From contig NZ_KE386572.1 of NCBI RefSeq assembly GCF_000427665.1, positions 4,278,373 through 4,342,372 on the forward strand: 64,000 nt of DNA, written 5' to 3'. This document shows positions 17,996-27,346 of the stretch, piece after piece. Position numbers and translations under genes: made by a program. Under the pieces are notes generated by a model, which was not told the origin of the DNA, ran no database searches, and saw nothing but the letters and a program-made list of their open reading frames with translations. Positions within the stretch are counted from its first letter, which is position 1; each line of letters begins with the position of its first letter. This DNA is from Geminicoccus roseus DSM 18922. GTDB taxonomy: Bacteria; Pseudomonadota; Alphaproteobacteria; Geminicoccales; Geminicoccaceae.

Positions 17996-19539
17996 GCGGG
18001 CGTGGGAGCGGGCCTGGGATCGGGGAGGTGCGGGTTGCACCAGGTTCGCTGTCGCCGGAGCGCACCGTCGACAGCGGGCGCTGGCTTGCCTTGCTGCGCA
18101 AGCTGTTCGGCTTGTCGAGCCTCTACGGCATGGCTGCCATCGTCGCCTTCCTGGGCCAGATCGTGGTCGCCCGCTCGCTGGGCCCGCAGGCCTATGGCCA
18201 GTTCAGCTTTCTGTTCACCCTCGCCACCGTCCTGGCCTTGTGCGCGACCTTCGGGCTGGACCTGGTGACCATGCGGCTGGCGGCCAACCACGCGGCCAAG
18301 CCCAGCGGCAGCACCGGGTTCATCGGCCGGGCCCTGCTGGTCAGCAGCACGCTGGGCACTGTGCTGGGAGCTGGCCAGCTCCTGGTCCTCCTGGTCATGC
18401 GCGGCGGAGACCAGACCCTTGCCTACATCGTTGCCGGACTGCTCGTTCCGCTCCTGGCCATCTGCAGCGTCAGCAGCGGCCTGCTGATCGGCCTGTCGCG
18501 CCCGGTCCTGGCCCTCGTCGCCAGCCTCGTTCTGCGGGAGGCGATGGTCCTGGTCGGGGTGCTGGGATTCGGCGCCGCCGGATTCGTGGCAACCGTTTGG
18601 ACGCCGCTGCTGGCAGCGCTGCTCGGCTGCGCCATCGGCGCCTTGCTCGCGGCCAGGGCCATGCCCTGGCAGAAGGCCGCTGGCGCACATGACGAGGACG
18701 GCCTGCAGCGCGGCTTTGCCCGCCTGCTGCCCTATGTCCGCGAGGCGGCGCCGGTCGCGACCTACACGATCCTCTACCTCCTGCTCAACCGGGTGGGGCT
18801 GCTCTTCGCCGCCATGCTCGTGAGCAGCTATGAGCTGGGCCTATTCGCGATGGCGGCGCGTTGCGCCGATACGGTGATGCTGGTGCAGATGGCCGGGAAC
18901 AGCATCAGCGGCCCCGCCTTTGCAGCGCTCTACAAAGCAGGCCAGCTCGTGGAACTGGAGCTGATGGCGGTCCGCATGGGGCGGCTGACGCTCATGATGG
19001 GCCTGTTGGGTTGCCTGCCCCTGTTCCTGCTGGCGCCGGAGGTGCTCCAGATCTTCGGCCGGGACTTCGTCGGCGGCGCCGGGGTGCTGCGGATCCTGCT
19101 GGTCGGAAAGCTTGTGGGGCTGACCTTTGGCGGGCCGATCATGCTTCATCACATGACCGGCATGACCGGCCGCATGACGGGCATCCTGGTCGCGGCGATC
19201 GGGATGCAGATCGGGCTGATCTACTTGCTGGTGGGACCCTTCGGGATCAACGGCATCGCTGCGGCAACCACGACTGCCCTGGCGGTGGTCTTCATCGCGG
19301 CAGCGGTGTCGGCCCGCCGCGAGTTGGGGATACGGTCCAGCGGTCTGGCCTGGCTCCCGCTGCGCGGCAACCGGGCGTTCGACGGGGAGGTGGCCGGACC
19401 GGGCTGGCTATGCGTGCTGGTGGGCAAGCTCGCTGCAAGGGCTGTGCGGAAGCCGGTTGCATCGCTGTCGGCTTGCCCCTCAAGGACCTTGCCGGAACGG
19501 CCACTCGACCCGGGCAGGCCTTGGGAGGGGGAGGGATGA
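17992..19539 (+). CDS. Polysaccharide flippase (Wzx-like, MATE/MOP superfamily)
   Basis: A 515-residue protein with about twelve predicted membrane helices. It begins with a soluble leader and then LLRKLFGLSSLYGMAAIVAFLGQIVVARSLGPQAYGQFSF, the family signature. It belongs with oligosaccharide flippases that move lipid-linked repeats to the periplasmic face. The start ATG 17992 overlaps the glycosyltransferase stop by four bases. A basic C-terminal tail of about 70 residues follows the last helix. Position between transferase and polymerase supports the Wzx role. Confidence 0.88.
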   Translation: MSGRGSGPGIGEVRVAPGSLSPERTVDSGRWLALLRKLFGLSSLYGMAAIVAFLGQIVVARSLGPQAYGQFSFLFTLATVLALCATFGLDLVTMRLAANHAAKPSGSTGFIGRALLVSSTLGTVLGAGQLLVLLVMRGGDQTLAYIVAGLLVPLLAICSVSSGLLIGLSRPVLALVASLVLREAMVLVGVLGFGAAGFVATVWTPLLAALLGCAIGALLAARAMPWQKAAGAHDEDGLQRGFARLLPYVREAAPVATYTILYLLLNRVGLLFAAMLVSSYELGLFAMAARCADTVMLVQMAGNSISGPAFAALYKAGQLVELELMAVRMGRLTLMMGLLGCLPLFLLAPEVLQIFGRDFVGGAGVLRILLVGKLVGLTFGGPIMLHHMTGMTGRMTGILVAAIGMQIGLIYLLVGPFGINGIAAATTTALAVVFIAAAVSARRELGIRSSGLAWLPLRGNRAFDGEVAGPGWLCVLVGKLAARAVRKPVASLSACPSRTLPERPLDPGRPWEGEG

Positions 19540-19540
19540 G

Positions 19541-20776
19541 GTGCTGATCTCCCTGCTCCTGGCCATGGCCTTGCTGCTGTCCACGGCTTCGCAGCTGCGT
19601 CCGGCACCGGATCTGCCGCTGGGGCCGGGCGAGATCCTCCTGGTCGCTTGGCTCATCTGCATGCTCGGCCGGGAAACCGTGCGGGGCGGCCCGCCGTTCA
19701 GCCCGCCCCTGGTGCGTCTCTTGCTGTTCTGGGGCGTCTTTGCCTTCGCCCAGGGCCTGGGTGCCATGATCGGCCTAGCCACGGTCCATGGGATCGATCT
19801 TGGGTCGGCCTCGCACGACACCCTGGCCTACATCCTGATGTTCGGCGTCAGCTGCCTATGCGTCGCCGAGCCGGGAGCCCGGGAGAGACTGCGGGAAACC
19901 GCCTGGCTTCTGGTGCTGCTGGGGGCGACAGCGCTGTTGCTCCTGATGGCGGATGCTTGGAACTGGGTCCGGGTGCCGATGATCCAGCCCTGGTACTACG
20001 ACCGGCTGCGCGGCTGGTCGGAGAACCCGAATCAACTCGCCTTGTCCTGCATGGTGCTGGCGATCCTAGCATTTCACCTGATGGAGACGGCGGAGCAGCT
20101 AGCCAGCCGGCTGCTGGCCGGGGCGGCTGGAAGCGTGGCAGTCTATGCCGGCGTCCTGACCAAGAGCGATTCGTTCAACCTGGTCGTCTGGCTGACCATC
20201 GTCATCCTGCTGGCGCTCAAGCTCGGCGCCTGGTTGCGTCCCCCGCCGCGCGACGTGACGCTGCGCCAAGCCTTTGCATGGCAGCTCGTCCTGATTCTCC
20301 CCATCTCCCTCCTGGCCATCGCTCTCCTGTACGGCGACAGCACGGCCCGCGGCATCGGAGAGCAGTTCTTTAAAGGGCCGGACGACCAGGGAAGCCTGCG
20401 CCTCCAACTTTGGCAGCAGGCTCTGGATAAGGGCATCGACTCCTGGCTGCTCGGCCTAGGCCCGGGCGGACATCTGGAGCGGCCCTTCCCAATGTCCCCG
20501 GAGCAGGCCAACTTTGAGGCGCACAACACCATGCTCGACCTGTTCACGCAGGGTGGACTGCTCGCTGTGGGCAGCGTCCTTTGCCTGCTCGCCTTCAGCG
20601 TGCTGGGAGCATTCCAGACGCGAGCCTATGCGCTCGTCGCCTTACTGTGCGGGCTCGCCCTGTTCGCGAGCTTTCACCTGATCGTCCGGCAGCCAATGTT
20701 CTGGTTTGCGATCGCAGCTGCCTCGGTCGCTGGGCGAACGGCACCGGCCGGCCATGCCGCCCACCCGAGGAGCTAG
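19541..20776 (+). CDS. O-antigen/polysaccharide polymerase (Wzy/ligase-like)
   Basis: A 411-residue integral membrane protein with about eleven hydrophobic segments. It has a periplasmic region containing SENPNQLALSCMV and EAHNTMLDLFTQGGLLAV, which resemble the conserved loop of the Wzy_C/O-antigen ligase family. The GTG start at 19541 was chosen because it lies just after a GGAGGGGGAGGG ribosome-binding site. An upstream reading would overlap the flippase gene heavily. It is expected to polymerise flipped repeat units or ligate them to an acceptor; sequence alone does not separate these roles. Confidence 0.8.
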   Translation: MLISLLLAMALLLSTASQLRPAPDLPLGPGEILLVAWLICMLGRETVRGGPPFSPPLVRLLLFWGVFAFAQGLGAMIGLATVHGIDLGSASHDTLAYILMFGVSCLCVAEPGARERLRETAWLLVLLGATALLLLMADAWNWVRVPMIQPWYYDRLRGWSENPNQLALSCMVLAILAFHLMETAEQLASRLLAGAAGSVAVYAGVLTKSDSFNLVVWLTIVILLALKLGAWLRPPPRDVTLRQAFAWQLVLILPISLLAIALLYGDSTARGIGEQFFKGPDDQGSLRLQLWQQALDKGIDSWLLGLGPGGHLERPFPMSPEQANFEAHNTMLDLFTQGGLLAVGSVLCLLAFSVLGAFQTRAYALVALLCGLALFASFHLIVRQPMFWFAIAAASVAGRTAPAGHAAHPRS

Positions 20777-20779
20777 GCG

Positions 20780-22819
20780 ATGTGCGGGATCACCGGGATC
20801 ATGTTGCCCCCGCAGGCCCGCGACCGGGCAAGGCTCGAAGCCATCGCGGCCATGACCGTGAGCCTGGCTCACCGGGGACCCGATGGCAGCGGGATCTGGT
20901 TGGACCGGGACGCGGGGATCGCCTTGGGCCACCGGCGCCTGGCCATTCTCGACCGGTCGGATGCCGGGCGGCAGCCGATGATCAGCCACGATCGGCGCTA
21001 CCTGATCACGTTCAACGGCGAAGTCTACAGTGCGCCGAAACTACGGATCGAACTCCTGGCGCGCGGGCATCGCTTCCACGGCCATAGCGATACCGAGATC
21101 ATGCTCGCGGCCATCGTGGAGTTCGGCCTGGAACGGGCGCTGGATCAGTTCGACGGCATGTTCGCCTTCGCCCTGTGGGACCGGGCGGAGCGGCAACTGC
21201 ACCTGGTGCGGGACCGGCTCGGCAAGAAACCGCTCTACATCGGGCAGGCGAACGGGGCGCTTCTGTTCGGTTCCGAGTTGGACGCGCTGCGCGCCCATCC
21301 TGGCTTCCAGGCGCGGATCGACCCGGACGCACTCGCTGCCCTGCTGCACCAGGGCTGGATTCCCGAAGAGCATTGCATCTGGCACGGCGTGTTCAAGCTT
21401 CCGCCGGGAAGCATCCTTTCCATCGGGTCGGCGGAACTCCAGGCATGCGATGTGGGGGACATGCGGGCGCGGTCCCGGGCGTGGTGGTCGCTGACGGACC
21501 TCGTTCGACAGGGCCGCGAGGATCCGATCGTCGAGCCTAGCGGGTCGGAGGCGATGCTTGACGGCCTGCTGCGCACGGCCGTCAGAGAGCGGATGGTCTC
21601 CGATGTCCCAATCGGCGCCTTCCTCAGCGGCGGAATCGACAGTTCCGTGGTGGTGGCCCTCATGCAGGCCCAGTCGGCGAAGCCGATCCGCACCTTCACG
21701 ATCGGCTTCGCGGAGAGCGGCTATGACGAGGCCGACGATGCGCGGGCGGTGGCGCAGCATCTTTGCACCGACCACACCGAGCATCGGGTGACGTCGGCCG
21801 AGGCGCAGGCTGTGATCCCGGACCTCCCGGGCATCTGGAGCGAGCCGTTCGCGGACGCGTCGCAGATCCCGACCCTGCTGGTCGCAAAGCTGGCTCGGGA
21901 GCAGGTCGGCGTCGTGCTGACGGGCGACGGTGGCGACGAATGCTTCGGCGGCTATCGCCGCCATGTCATGGCGCACCGCCTTTCGAGCCTGTTCCGGGTT
22001 CCCGCCGGGCTGCGGCGGGCCGCAGCGAGCAGCCTGACCAGGCTTGGTCCTCCCGCCTGGAACGAACTGCTGGAACGACCCCCCTTCAGCTGGAGCCGGA
22101 GCCTGCGTGGGGCCCTGCAGGGCGAGACCGTGCACAAGTTCGCCGACGTCCTCGATTCGGCAAACGAGAAGGATCTTTATCATCGGCTGCTGCAGGGGGG
22201 CTCGCAGGTACATCGCCCGAGCAGCATGAGGAACTGGCCTGAGCCGGCGGATGATGCTGCCGATATGCTGCGACTTCTGCCAAGCCATGGCGCCCGCGCG
22301 ATGTTCCGGGATACGATCGGCTATCTTCCGGGCGACGTGCTGGTGAAGGTCGACCGGGCCACAATGGCCCTGGGCTTGGAGGCGCGCTGTCCGCTTCTGG
22401 ATCACAGGATCCTGGCCTTGGCCTGGCGACTGCCCATCGGCAGCAAGATCAGGGGCGGCAAGGGCAAGTGGCCACTGCGCCAGGTCCTCAGCTGCTATCT
22501 GCCCAGGGCTCTGTTCGAGCGTCCCAAGCAAGGATTCAGTGTGCCGGTCGGAGCCTGGCTGCGTGGCCCGCTCCGAAGCTGGGCAGCCGACATTCTGGCG
22601 CCTGGCCGGATTGGCCGCGGCGATCACCTCAATCCGGAGGTGGTCGGGCGCTTATGGTCGGAGCATCTCACCGGCCGCCGCGACCATACCCGGCAGCTCT
22701 GGGCCGTGTTGATGTTCGAGACCTGGCGCGATCGGCTCCGCTTGCCAGGCCAGTCGCAACTGGAATGGCCAGGCAATCAGGTGCTCCATCAGGCTCCAGA
22801 TTTCGCGGCCGTGGAATGA
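20780..22819 (+). CDS. asnB: Glutamine-hydrolysing asparagine synthase-like amidotransferase
   Basis: A 679-residue class II amidotransferase. The start MCGITGIM exposes the catalytic Cys2 once Met is removed. The glutaminase domain (to about residue 215) has LAHRGPDGSG, LGHRRLAILD and FNGEVYS. The synthetase domain has the ATP-pyrophosphatase loop FLSGGIDSSVV and TGDGGDECFGGY. In polysaccharide clusters such proteins often amidate uronic or other acidic sugars (WbpS-type) rather than make free asparagine, and the location inside this operon favours that. The start lies three bases after the polymerase stop, and its end overlaps the next gene by four bases. Confidence 0.9.
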   Translation: MCGITGIMLPPQARDRARLEAIAAMTVSLAHRGPDGSGIWLDRDAGIALGHRRLAILDRSDAGRQPMISHDRRYLITFNGEVYSAPKLRIELLARGHRFHGHSDTEIMLAAIVEFGLERALDQFDGMFAFALWDRAERQLHLVRDRLGKKPLYIGQANGALLFGSELDALRAHPGFQARIDPDALAALLHQGWIPEEHCIWHGVFKLPPGSILSIGSAELQACDVGDMRARSRAWWSLTDLVRQGREDPIVEPSGSEAMLDGLLRTAVRERMVSDVPIGAFLSGGIDSSVVVALMQAQSAKPIRTFTIGFAESGYDEADDARAVAQHLCTDHTEHRVTSAEAQAVIPDLPGIWSEPFADASQIPTLLVAKLAREQVGVVLTGDGGDECFGGYRRHVMAHRLSSLFRVPAGLRRAAASSLTRLGPPAWNELLERPPFSWSRSLRGALQGETVHKFADVLDSANEKDLYHRLLQGGSQVHRPSSMRNWPEPADDAADMLRLLPSHGARAMFRDTIGYLPGDVLVKVDRATMALGLEARCPLLDHRILALAWRLPIGSKIRGGKGKWPLRQVLSCYLPRALFERPKQGFSVPVGAWLRGPLRSWAADILAPGRIGRGDHLNPEVVGRLWSEHLTGRRDHTRQLWAVLMFETWRDRLRLPGQSQLEWPGNQVLHQAPDFAAVE

Positions 22820-25137
22820 TCCCCATGCAGGCCAGGCTGATGCAACGTGCCTTTGCGACATCTCATGCGGCGACGCAGGACGGGGTCGGGCATCGCGACA
22901 TGGCCCTACCGTCCGCTGGCCTGGCGGACCTGGTGGGCATCGTGCGGCGTCGGTTCGGCCTCATCGCGATTATTGTCGCGCTCAGCACAGGCTTCGCGAT
23001 CTGGCTTGGCCTGCAGGTGCAACCACGCTTTACCGCGATCGCGGAGATCGTGTTGGAACCGCGCCATGGCGAGTTACCGACAGGTGGCCTGGCGCCCCCC
23101 GACGCGGTGATGAACCCGTCCCTCGCCGAAACGAGGATCAAGTTCCTTACCTCCAGCGATCATCTCCGTCGCGTCCTGGCCAGCCTGGAGCAGGCGAGCG
23201 GGATGTTCCCCGCCTTGGAGATGCCCCCACCTTCAGGCCCAGACCATGGCGAGCGCCTGCGCCGGAACGAAAACGGCTGGCTTGAGCGGGCCTGGCAGGA
23301 CCCGGCCTTGCCTGTGATGGCCTTCTGGTCGCGGCTAACCCGGAGCGGGCAGTGGCGGCCGCCGCCAGCGGATCCAGTCCCACCCAGCCTGGACGACCTC
23401 GAGAAAGGCCTGAAAGTGTTCCAGGAAGGCACCTCCTATGTCATCGCCGTGAGCTATTCCGCGACTACTCCAAGTGCCGCCGCTGCGGTCGCCAACCATG
23501 TCGTTGACCTTTATCTTCAGGAGGAGCTTGCCCGCAGGCGGCGGACGATAGCTCAGGCTTCCGGATGGCTGGACGATCAGCTTGTGGCGCTCAAGGCGCA
23601 GCTGGAGCAGGCGGAATCCGCGGTGCAGGGCTATCGGATCACCCACCGGATCGCCGAGGGCAACCGGCTGGATGTCACCAACCAGCAGTTAACCGATGGC
23701 CATCGCGAACTCACCGAGGCGGAGGCGGACCTGGCGACCCGCCAGGCCCGGCTGGACCATGTCCAGACCCTGCAACGGCAGGGGGCTGTCCTGGCCATTC
23801 CGCCCGAGTTCGGCTCCTCGCCAGGCCTGCTGGAACTGCGCCGACGCGAGCTTGAACTGCAGAGCCAGCTGACTGAGCTTTCTTTGACCTTTGGCGACAA
23901 GCACCCGCGGATCCAGCTCATCCGCACCCAGCTGAGCGAGACCCGCCAGAAAATTGGCCAGGAGATCGCGCAGGAAATCGCCCGCATGGAAGGGGAGGTG
24001 CAACTGGCCGCCGCGAAGGTGCGGACCATCCGCGATCGCCTGGCGAACGTCCAGCAGGCCAGCAGCGTGACCCAGCAGGCCGAGGTGGGACTGCACGAAC
24101 TGGAACGTGAGGCCGAGGCCAGCCGGAGGCTCTACGAAAATCTCCTGCAGCAGCAAAAGGAGATCCAGCTTGCGACGGATTCGATCCAGCCGGACACGCG
24201 GATCCTGTCCCGCGCCATGCCTCCAGACCGGCCAAGCTCGCCGCCGCCGATCCTGTTCGCCATCCCGGGCATGGTCGCGTCCGGCGTTGGTGGCATCCTC
24301 TTGGTCGTGCTGCTCGAACGCCTCGACCGCGGGCTGCGCAGCGCCCGCCAGGTCCAGCAGGAACTGGGCCTGCGCTGCATCGGGCTGGTGCCGCGCCTGC
24401 GCTGGCTCGGCCGCAAGCGGCCGCACCAGTATCTGGCTGGCATGCCGCTCTCGATCTATACCGAAGCGCTGCGCTCGATCTTCGTCGCCTTGCCCGGCGC
24501 CACGCGGGATTATCGCCCGACCGGCATTGTCCTGGTGACTTCAAGCCGTGCAGGGGAGGGCAAGACCACCCTGGCGGTCAGCCTCGCTACGTATGCATCG
24601 CTTGCCGGCAAGCGGGTGCTGCTGATCGACCTCGATCTTCGCCATCCGAGTGTGGCGCGTGAACTCGGGGTGAAGCCTCGCTGCGGGCTGGTGGAGTATC
24701 TTTGCGACGAGCGTGCGCTGGACGAGGTCGTCCATCAGCTTCCGGGCACGAATCTGCACTACATTTCCATCGTCCGGCGGCCGGTCGACCCGTTGAGTCT
24801 GGTCAGCGGTCAGGGCCTGGCGGCCATGCTCCAGCGCATGCGGATGCAGTACGACTGGATCATCGTCGACAGTGCGCCGCTCCTGGGCATCACAGAATCC
24901 AGCGTCCTGGCACAGCTGGTCGACAGCGTGCTGTTTGCCACCCGATGGGGGAGCACCTCACGGGACATCGCGGGCAATGCCCTGGAAATACTTGAGGAAG
25001 CCAGCCAGACGTTGGATAGGACGCCGCCCGGAATCTACAGCGTGCTCACGCAGGTCAATATTCGCCAGCATGCGCGCTATCGCTATGGCGATGCTGGAGA
25101 AGCTTACCATCGCTACAACAGATACTACGCGAACTGA
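22816..25137 (+). CDS. Wzz-type chain-length determinant fused to a bacterial tyrosine kinase
   Basis: A 773-residue polysaccharide co-polymerase. A Wzz domain has helices at about residues 50-70 (FGLIAIIVALSTGFAIWLG) and 480-505. Between them is a long coiled-coil periplasmic region (QEEIARMEGEVQLAAAKV-like heptads), and PPDRPSSPP precedes the second helix. The cytoplasmic BY-kinase has Walker A SSRAGEGKTTLAVS, Walker A' VLLIDLDLRHPS and Walker B WIIVDSAPL. It ends in a Tyr-rich tail (YRYGDAGEAYHRYNRYY) for autophosphorylation. It controls polymer length and export. The start overlaps the asparagine-synthase stop. No Wza exporter or phosphatase gene is nearby. Confidence 0.92.
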   Translation: MIPMQARLMQRAFATSHAATQDGVGHRDMALPSAGLADLVGIVRRRFGLIAIIVALSTGFAIWLGLQVQPRFTAIAEIVLEPRHGELPTGGLAPPDAVMNPSLAETRIKFLTSSDHLRRVLASLEQASGMFPALEMPPPSGPDHGERLRRNENGWLERAWQDPALPVMAFWSRLTRSGQWRPPPADPVPPSLDDLEKGLKVFQEGTSYVIAVSYSATTPSAAAAVANHVVDLYLQEELARRRRTIAQASGWLDDQLVALKAQLEQAESAVQGYRITHRIAEGNRLDVTNQQLTDGHRELTEAEADLATRQARLDHVQTLQRQGAVLAIPPEFGSSPGLLELRRRELELQSQLTELSLTFGDKHPRIQLIRTQLSETRQKIGQEIAQEIARMEGEVQLAAAKVRTIRDRLANVQQASSVTQQAEVGLHELEREAEASRRLYENLLQQQKEIQLATDSIQPDTRILSRAMPPDRPSSPPPILFAIPGMVASGVGGILLVVLLERLDRGLRSARQVQQELGLRCIGLVPRLRWLGRKRPHQYLAGMPLSIYTEALRSIFVALPGATRDYRPTGIVLVTSSRAGEGKTTLAVSLATYASLAGKRVLLIDLDLRHPSVARELGVKPRCGLVEYLCDERALDEVVHQLPGTNLHYISIVRRPVDPLSLVSGQGLAAMLQRMRMQYDWIIVDSAPLLGITESSVLAQLVDSVLFATRWGSTSRDIAGNALEILEEASQTLDRTPPGIYSVLTQVNIRQHARYRYGDAGEAYHRYNRYYAN

Positions 25138-25205
25138 CGAGTATCGCCGAAGGAAATTCATTTCGCTGGAGAACGGCGATGCGGTCGAGCGAAGGAGTGG
25201 ATGGC

Positions 25206-26429
25206 ATGAAGCTGATGGCGCGCCTGGTGCTTTTCCTCTGGATGGCGGGCATGGCCTCATCGAGCCCTGGCGCCGCCGAGCAACTTGACGGGGCGAAGGT
25301 GCGCCACGCTCCCGGCGCGGCGCGTCCGGGCTATCTTCGGCCGGTCCAGGACGCGGTGTTTGGCAGCACGGTCACAAGGGTCACCGATCCGCTGCGCTCC
25401 ATCACCAATCTCTCCGGCTCCTGGCAGAACGTCGCGCGCCACCACTACTCCGTCTCGCAGGCCTGGAACGCCGACCAGAGCCTGCTGCTGATCGATCGGG
25501 GTGTGGCCGGCCGGCTCGTGTTCCTCGACGGACAAACCTTCGAGCCGGTGCTGGATCGTCGGGTCGGCGACGTGCAGTGCGAGTGGCACCCGGTCGAGGC
25601 GCCGCTGATGATCTGCATGCACGACAGCCAGATCTATCTTTGGAACGTGGCGAAGGACAGCCGCCGGGTGGTCTTCAGCAGCACCAGGTTCGGTGACTTC
25701 GATTTCGGGCCCGGCGCCGGCAATGCCTCGATCCGTGGCAAGCGGGTGGCCGTCCGCGCTCGGGACAAAAGCGGGCGCTTGGTCGCCTTTGTCGTGAACC
25801 TGGACGACGGCACGGCACTCCCGGAAATCGACTTGAGCCGGCTGCCCGGCAGCAACAGCTATGTCTCGATCTCCCCCAGCGGACAGTTCGTGTTCGTCTA
25901 CCAGCATACCGATGCGGGGGAGCAGGGGCTGGTCTACTCGCCGGCGGGCAGGCGGGTGCAGACCTGGCGGGAGCATCATCGCCCGGGACACGGCGACATG
26001 ACGATCGATGCGGACGGTAACGACGTGATGGTCGGCATCAGCAAGTCGGATCCAGATCGCTACGCCATCATCAAGCGACGCCTGGTCGACGGCAAGGTCA
26101 CCCAGCTTACCGGCTACAGCCAGGCTACCCATGTCTCCGCCCGCAACACACGCAAGCCGGGCTGGGTGTTCGTCACCTATGGCGGCACGGAAGAGGAGGT
26201 GCGGCGAAACACCGATTCCGAGCCCTTCTTCCAGGAAGTGGTCGCCTTGAGGATCGACGGCAGCGGTGAGATCAGGCGGGTCGCCCATACTCGCACTGGA
26301 GATACGGGCTACCTCAGCGAAGCCCATGCTTCGCCGTCACCCGACGGGTCCAAAGTCATATTCGCGAGCAGTTGGTGGAACCGACCGTCAGCGCCCATCG
26401 CATCCTACGTCGCGGCGGTCGATTGGTGA
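25206..26429 (+). CDS. Secreted beta-propeller-like protein of unknown function
   Basis: A 407-residue protein with a signal peptide (MKLMARLVLFLWMAGMASSSPGAAEQ). The start at 25206 was chosen for its AAGGAG eight bases upstream. The mature part has repeated blade-like segments (SVSQAWNADQSLLLIDRG, SISPSGQFVFVYQHTD, SPSPDGSKVIFAS) typical of TolB/WD40-like propellers such as oligogalacturonate-lyase-type folds. It lies 68 bases after the kinase gene in the polysaccharide operon, so it may bind or modify the exported polymer. No catalytic motif was identified, and a lyase role is only a possibility. Confidence 0.75.
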   Translation: MKLMARLVLFLWMAGMASSSPGAAEQLDGAKVRHAPGAARPGYLRPVQDAVFGSTVTRVTDPLRSITNLSGSWQNVARHHYSVSQAWNADQSLLLIDRGVAGRLVFLDGQTFEPVLDRRVGDVQCEWHPVEAPLMICMHDSQIYLWNVAKDSRRVVFSSTRFGDFDFGPGAGNASIRGKRVAVRARDKSGRLVAFVVNLDDGTALPEIDLSRLPGSNSYVSISPSGQFVFVYQHTDAGEQGLVYSPAGRRVQTWREHHRPGHGDMTIDADGNDVMVGISKSDPDRYAIIKRRLVDGKVTQLTGYSQATHVSARNTRKPGWVFVTYGGTEEEVRRNTDSEPFFQEVVALRIDGSGEIRRVAHTRTGDTGYLSEAHASPSPDGSKVIFASSWWNRPSAPIASYVAAVDW

Positions 26430-26580
26430 CACCCCGTGCAGCAGTAAAGACAATCGAGTTGCGCCGTTCTTTATATTTATGGATAATTTGAAATAGTAAT
26501 CGCAATAAAACTGGCATGTATATTATGGTATGAAATCTTTTTGTTGCAGGATAGATTAATTTTGTTTGAGGAGTCCTGCC

Positions 26581-27346
26581 TTGTATGTGGATCTGGAGGT
26601 CCAACGGCTGCGCGCTGTGTATGGCGAGTATGAGCAGAGCGCCGACAGCGGGCGCTGGGATATCAGGAAGCCTGGGGTCTGCGAGATGCGCAAGGAACGC
26701 GCCAGACTGACTCTTCAATTATTGCAGCGCCGTGGGTTTTGTCCGCTCGGCCTGCTGGACATTCTCGAGATCGGCTGCGGCGATGGCGACAATCGTTTGA
26801 ACCTCCTGGGCTGGGGGCGGATGCCAGGCGGCTTTATGGTATCGATCTACGAGAAGAAGCCATCATGCGTGCGCGAGCGCGCCTGCCGGGTGTCGATCTG
26901 CGGGTGGCGGACGCCCAGACGTTCAGCATCGGGCCTAAGACGATCGACCTGATCGTGCTGCACACCGTTCTTAGTTCGATCCTGAGCGACCGGTGGTTCG
27001 GGCCATTGTAAAGCAGATAACCGGAATGCTTCGGCCGGAGGGAGTAATCCTAAAGTATGAAGTTTTCATCAAGGATTTCAAAAATCTTCATGTTTGTGCG
27101 ATCGACCGCCGAGATCTTGGCTGGCATTTTCCTAGATTCAGCTTCAAATTAACCAAGATCACGATGTTCCCGCCGATAGCGCGTCGACTGGGGTTCTTGG
27201 TGCCCAAGCTATATCCGCTGCTCGCGGCCCTTCCAATTTTGCGTGGCCAGTACTTTGGTATGATCTTCAGGTCTTGCTTCGCGGCCGAGTCGGACGGCAG
27301 CAAGAGCAGGAAAGAAGTTCGGGTCGCGCTTACGCCAAGCTCATGA
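26581..27346 (+). pseudogene. SAM-dependent methyltransferase with two frameshifts
   Basis: Three frames read in order give one class I methyltransferase. From TTG 26581, seven bases after GAGGAG, come YVDLEVQRLRAVYGEYE and motif I LEIGCGDGDN. From about 26815 it continues GADARRLYGIDLREEAI and DLIVLHTVLSSILSDR. From about 26993 it continues VVRAIVKQITGMLRPEGVILKYE to the stop at 27346. Each switch is repaired by adding one G, the first in a run of five G and the second near CGGTGG. The gene is therefore either recently inactivated or affected by two indel errors. It probably methylates a sugar of the polymer. An AT-rich gap of 151 bases precedes it. Confidence 0.75.

Noticed and set aside
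26505..26530. Sigma-54-like promoter in the AT-rich gap before the methyltransferase
   Set aside because: TGGCA is present but no TTGC-type -12 element lies at the required spacing.
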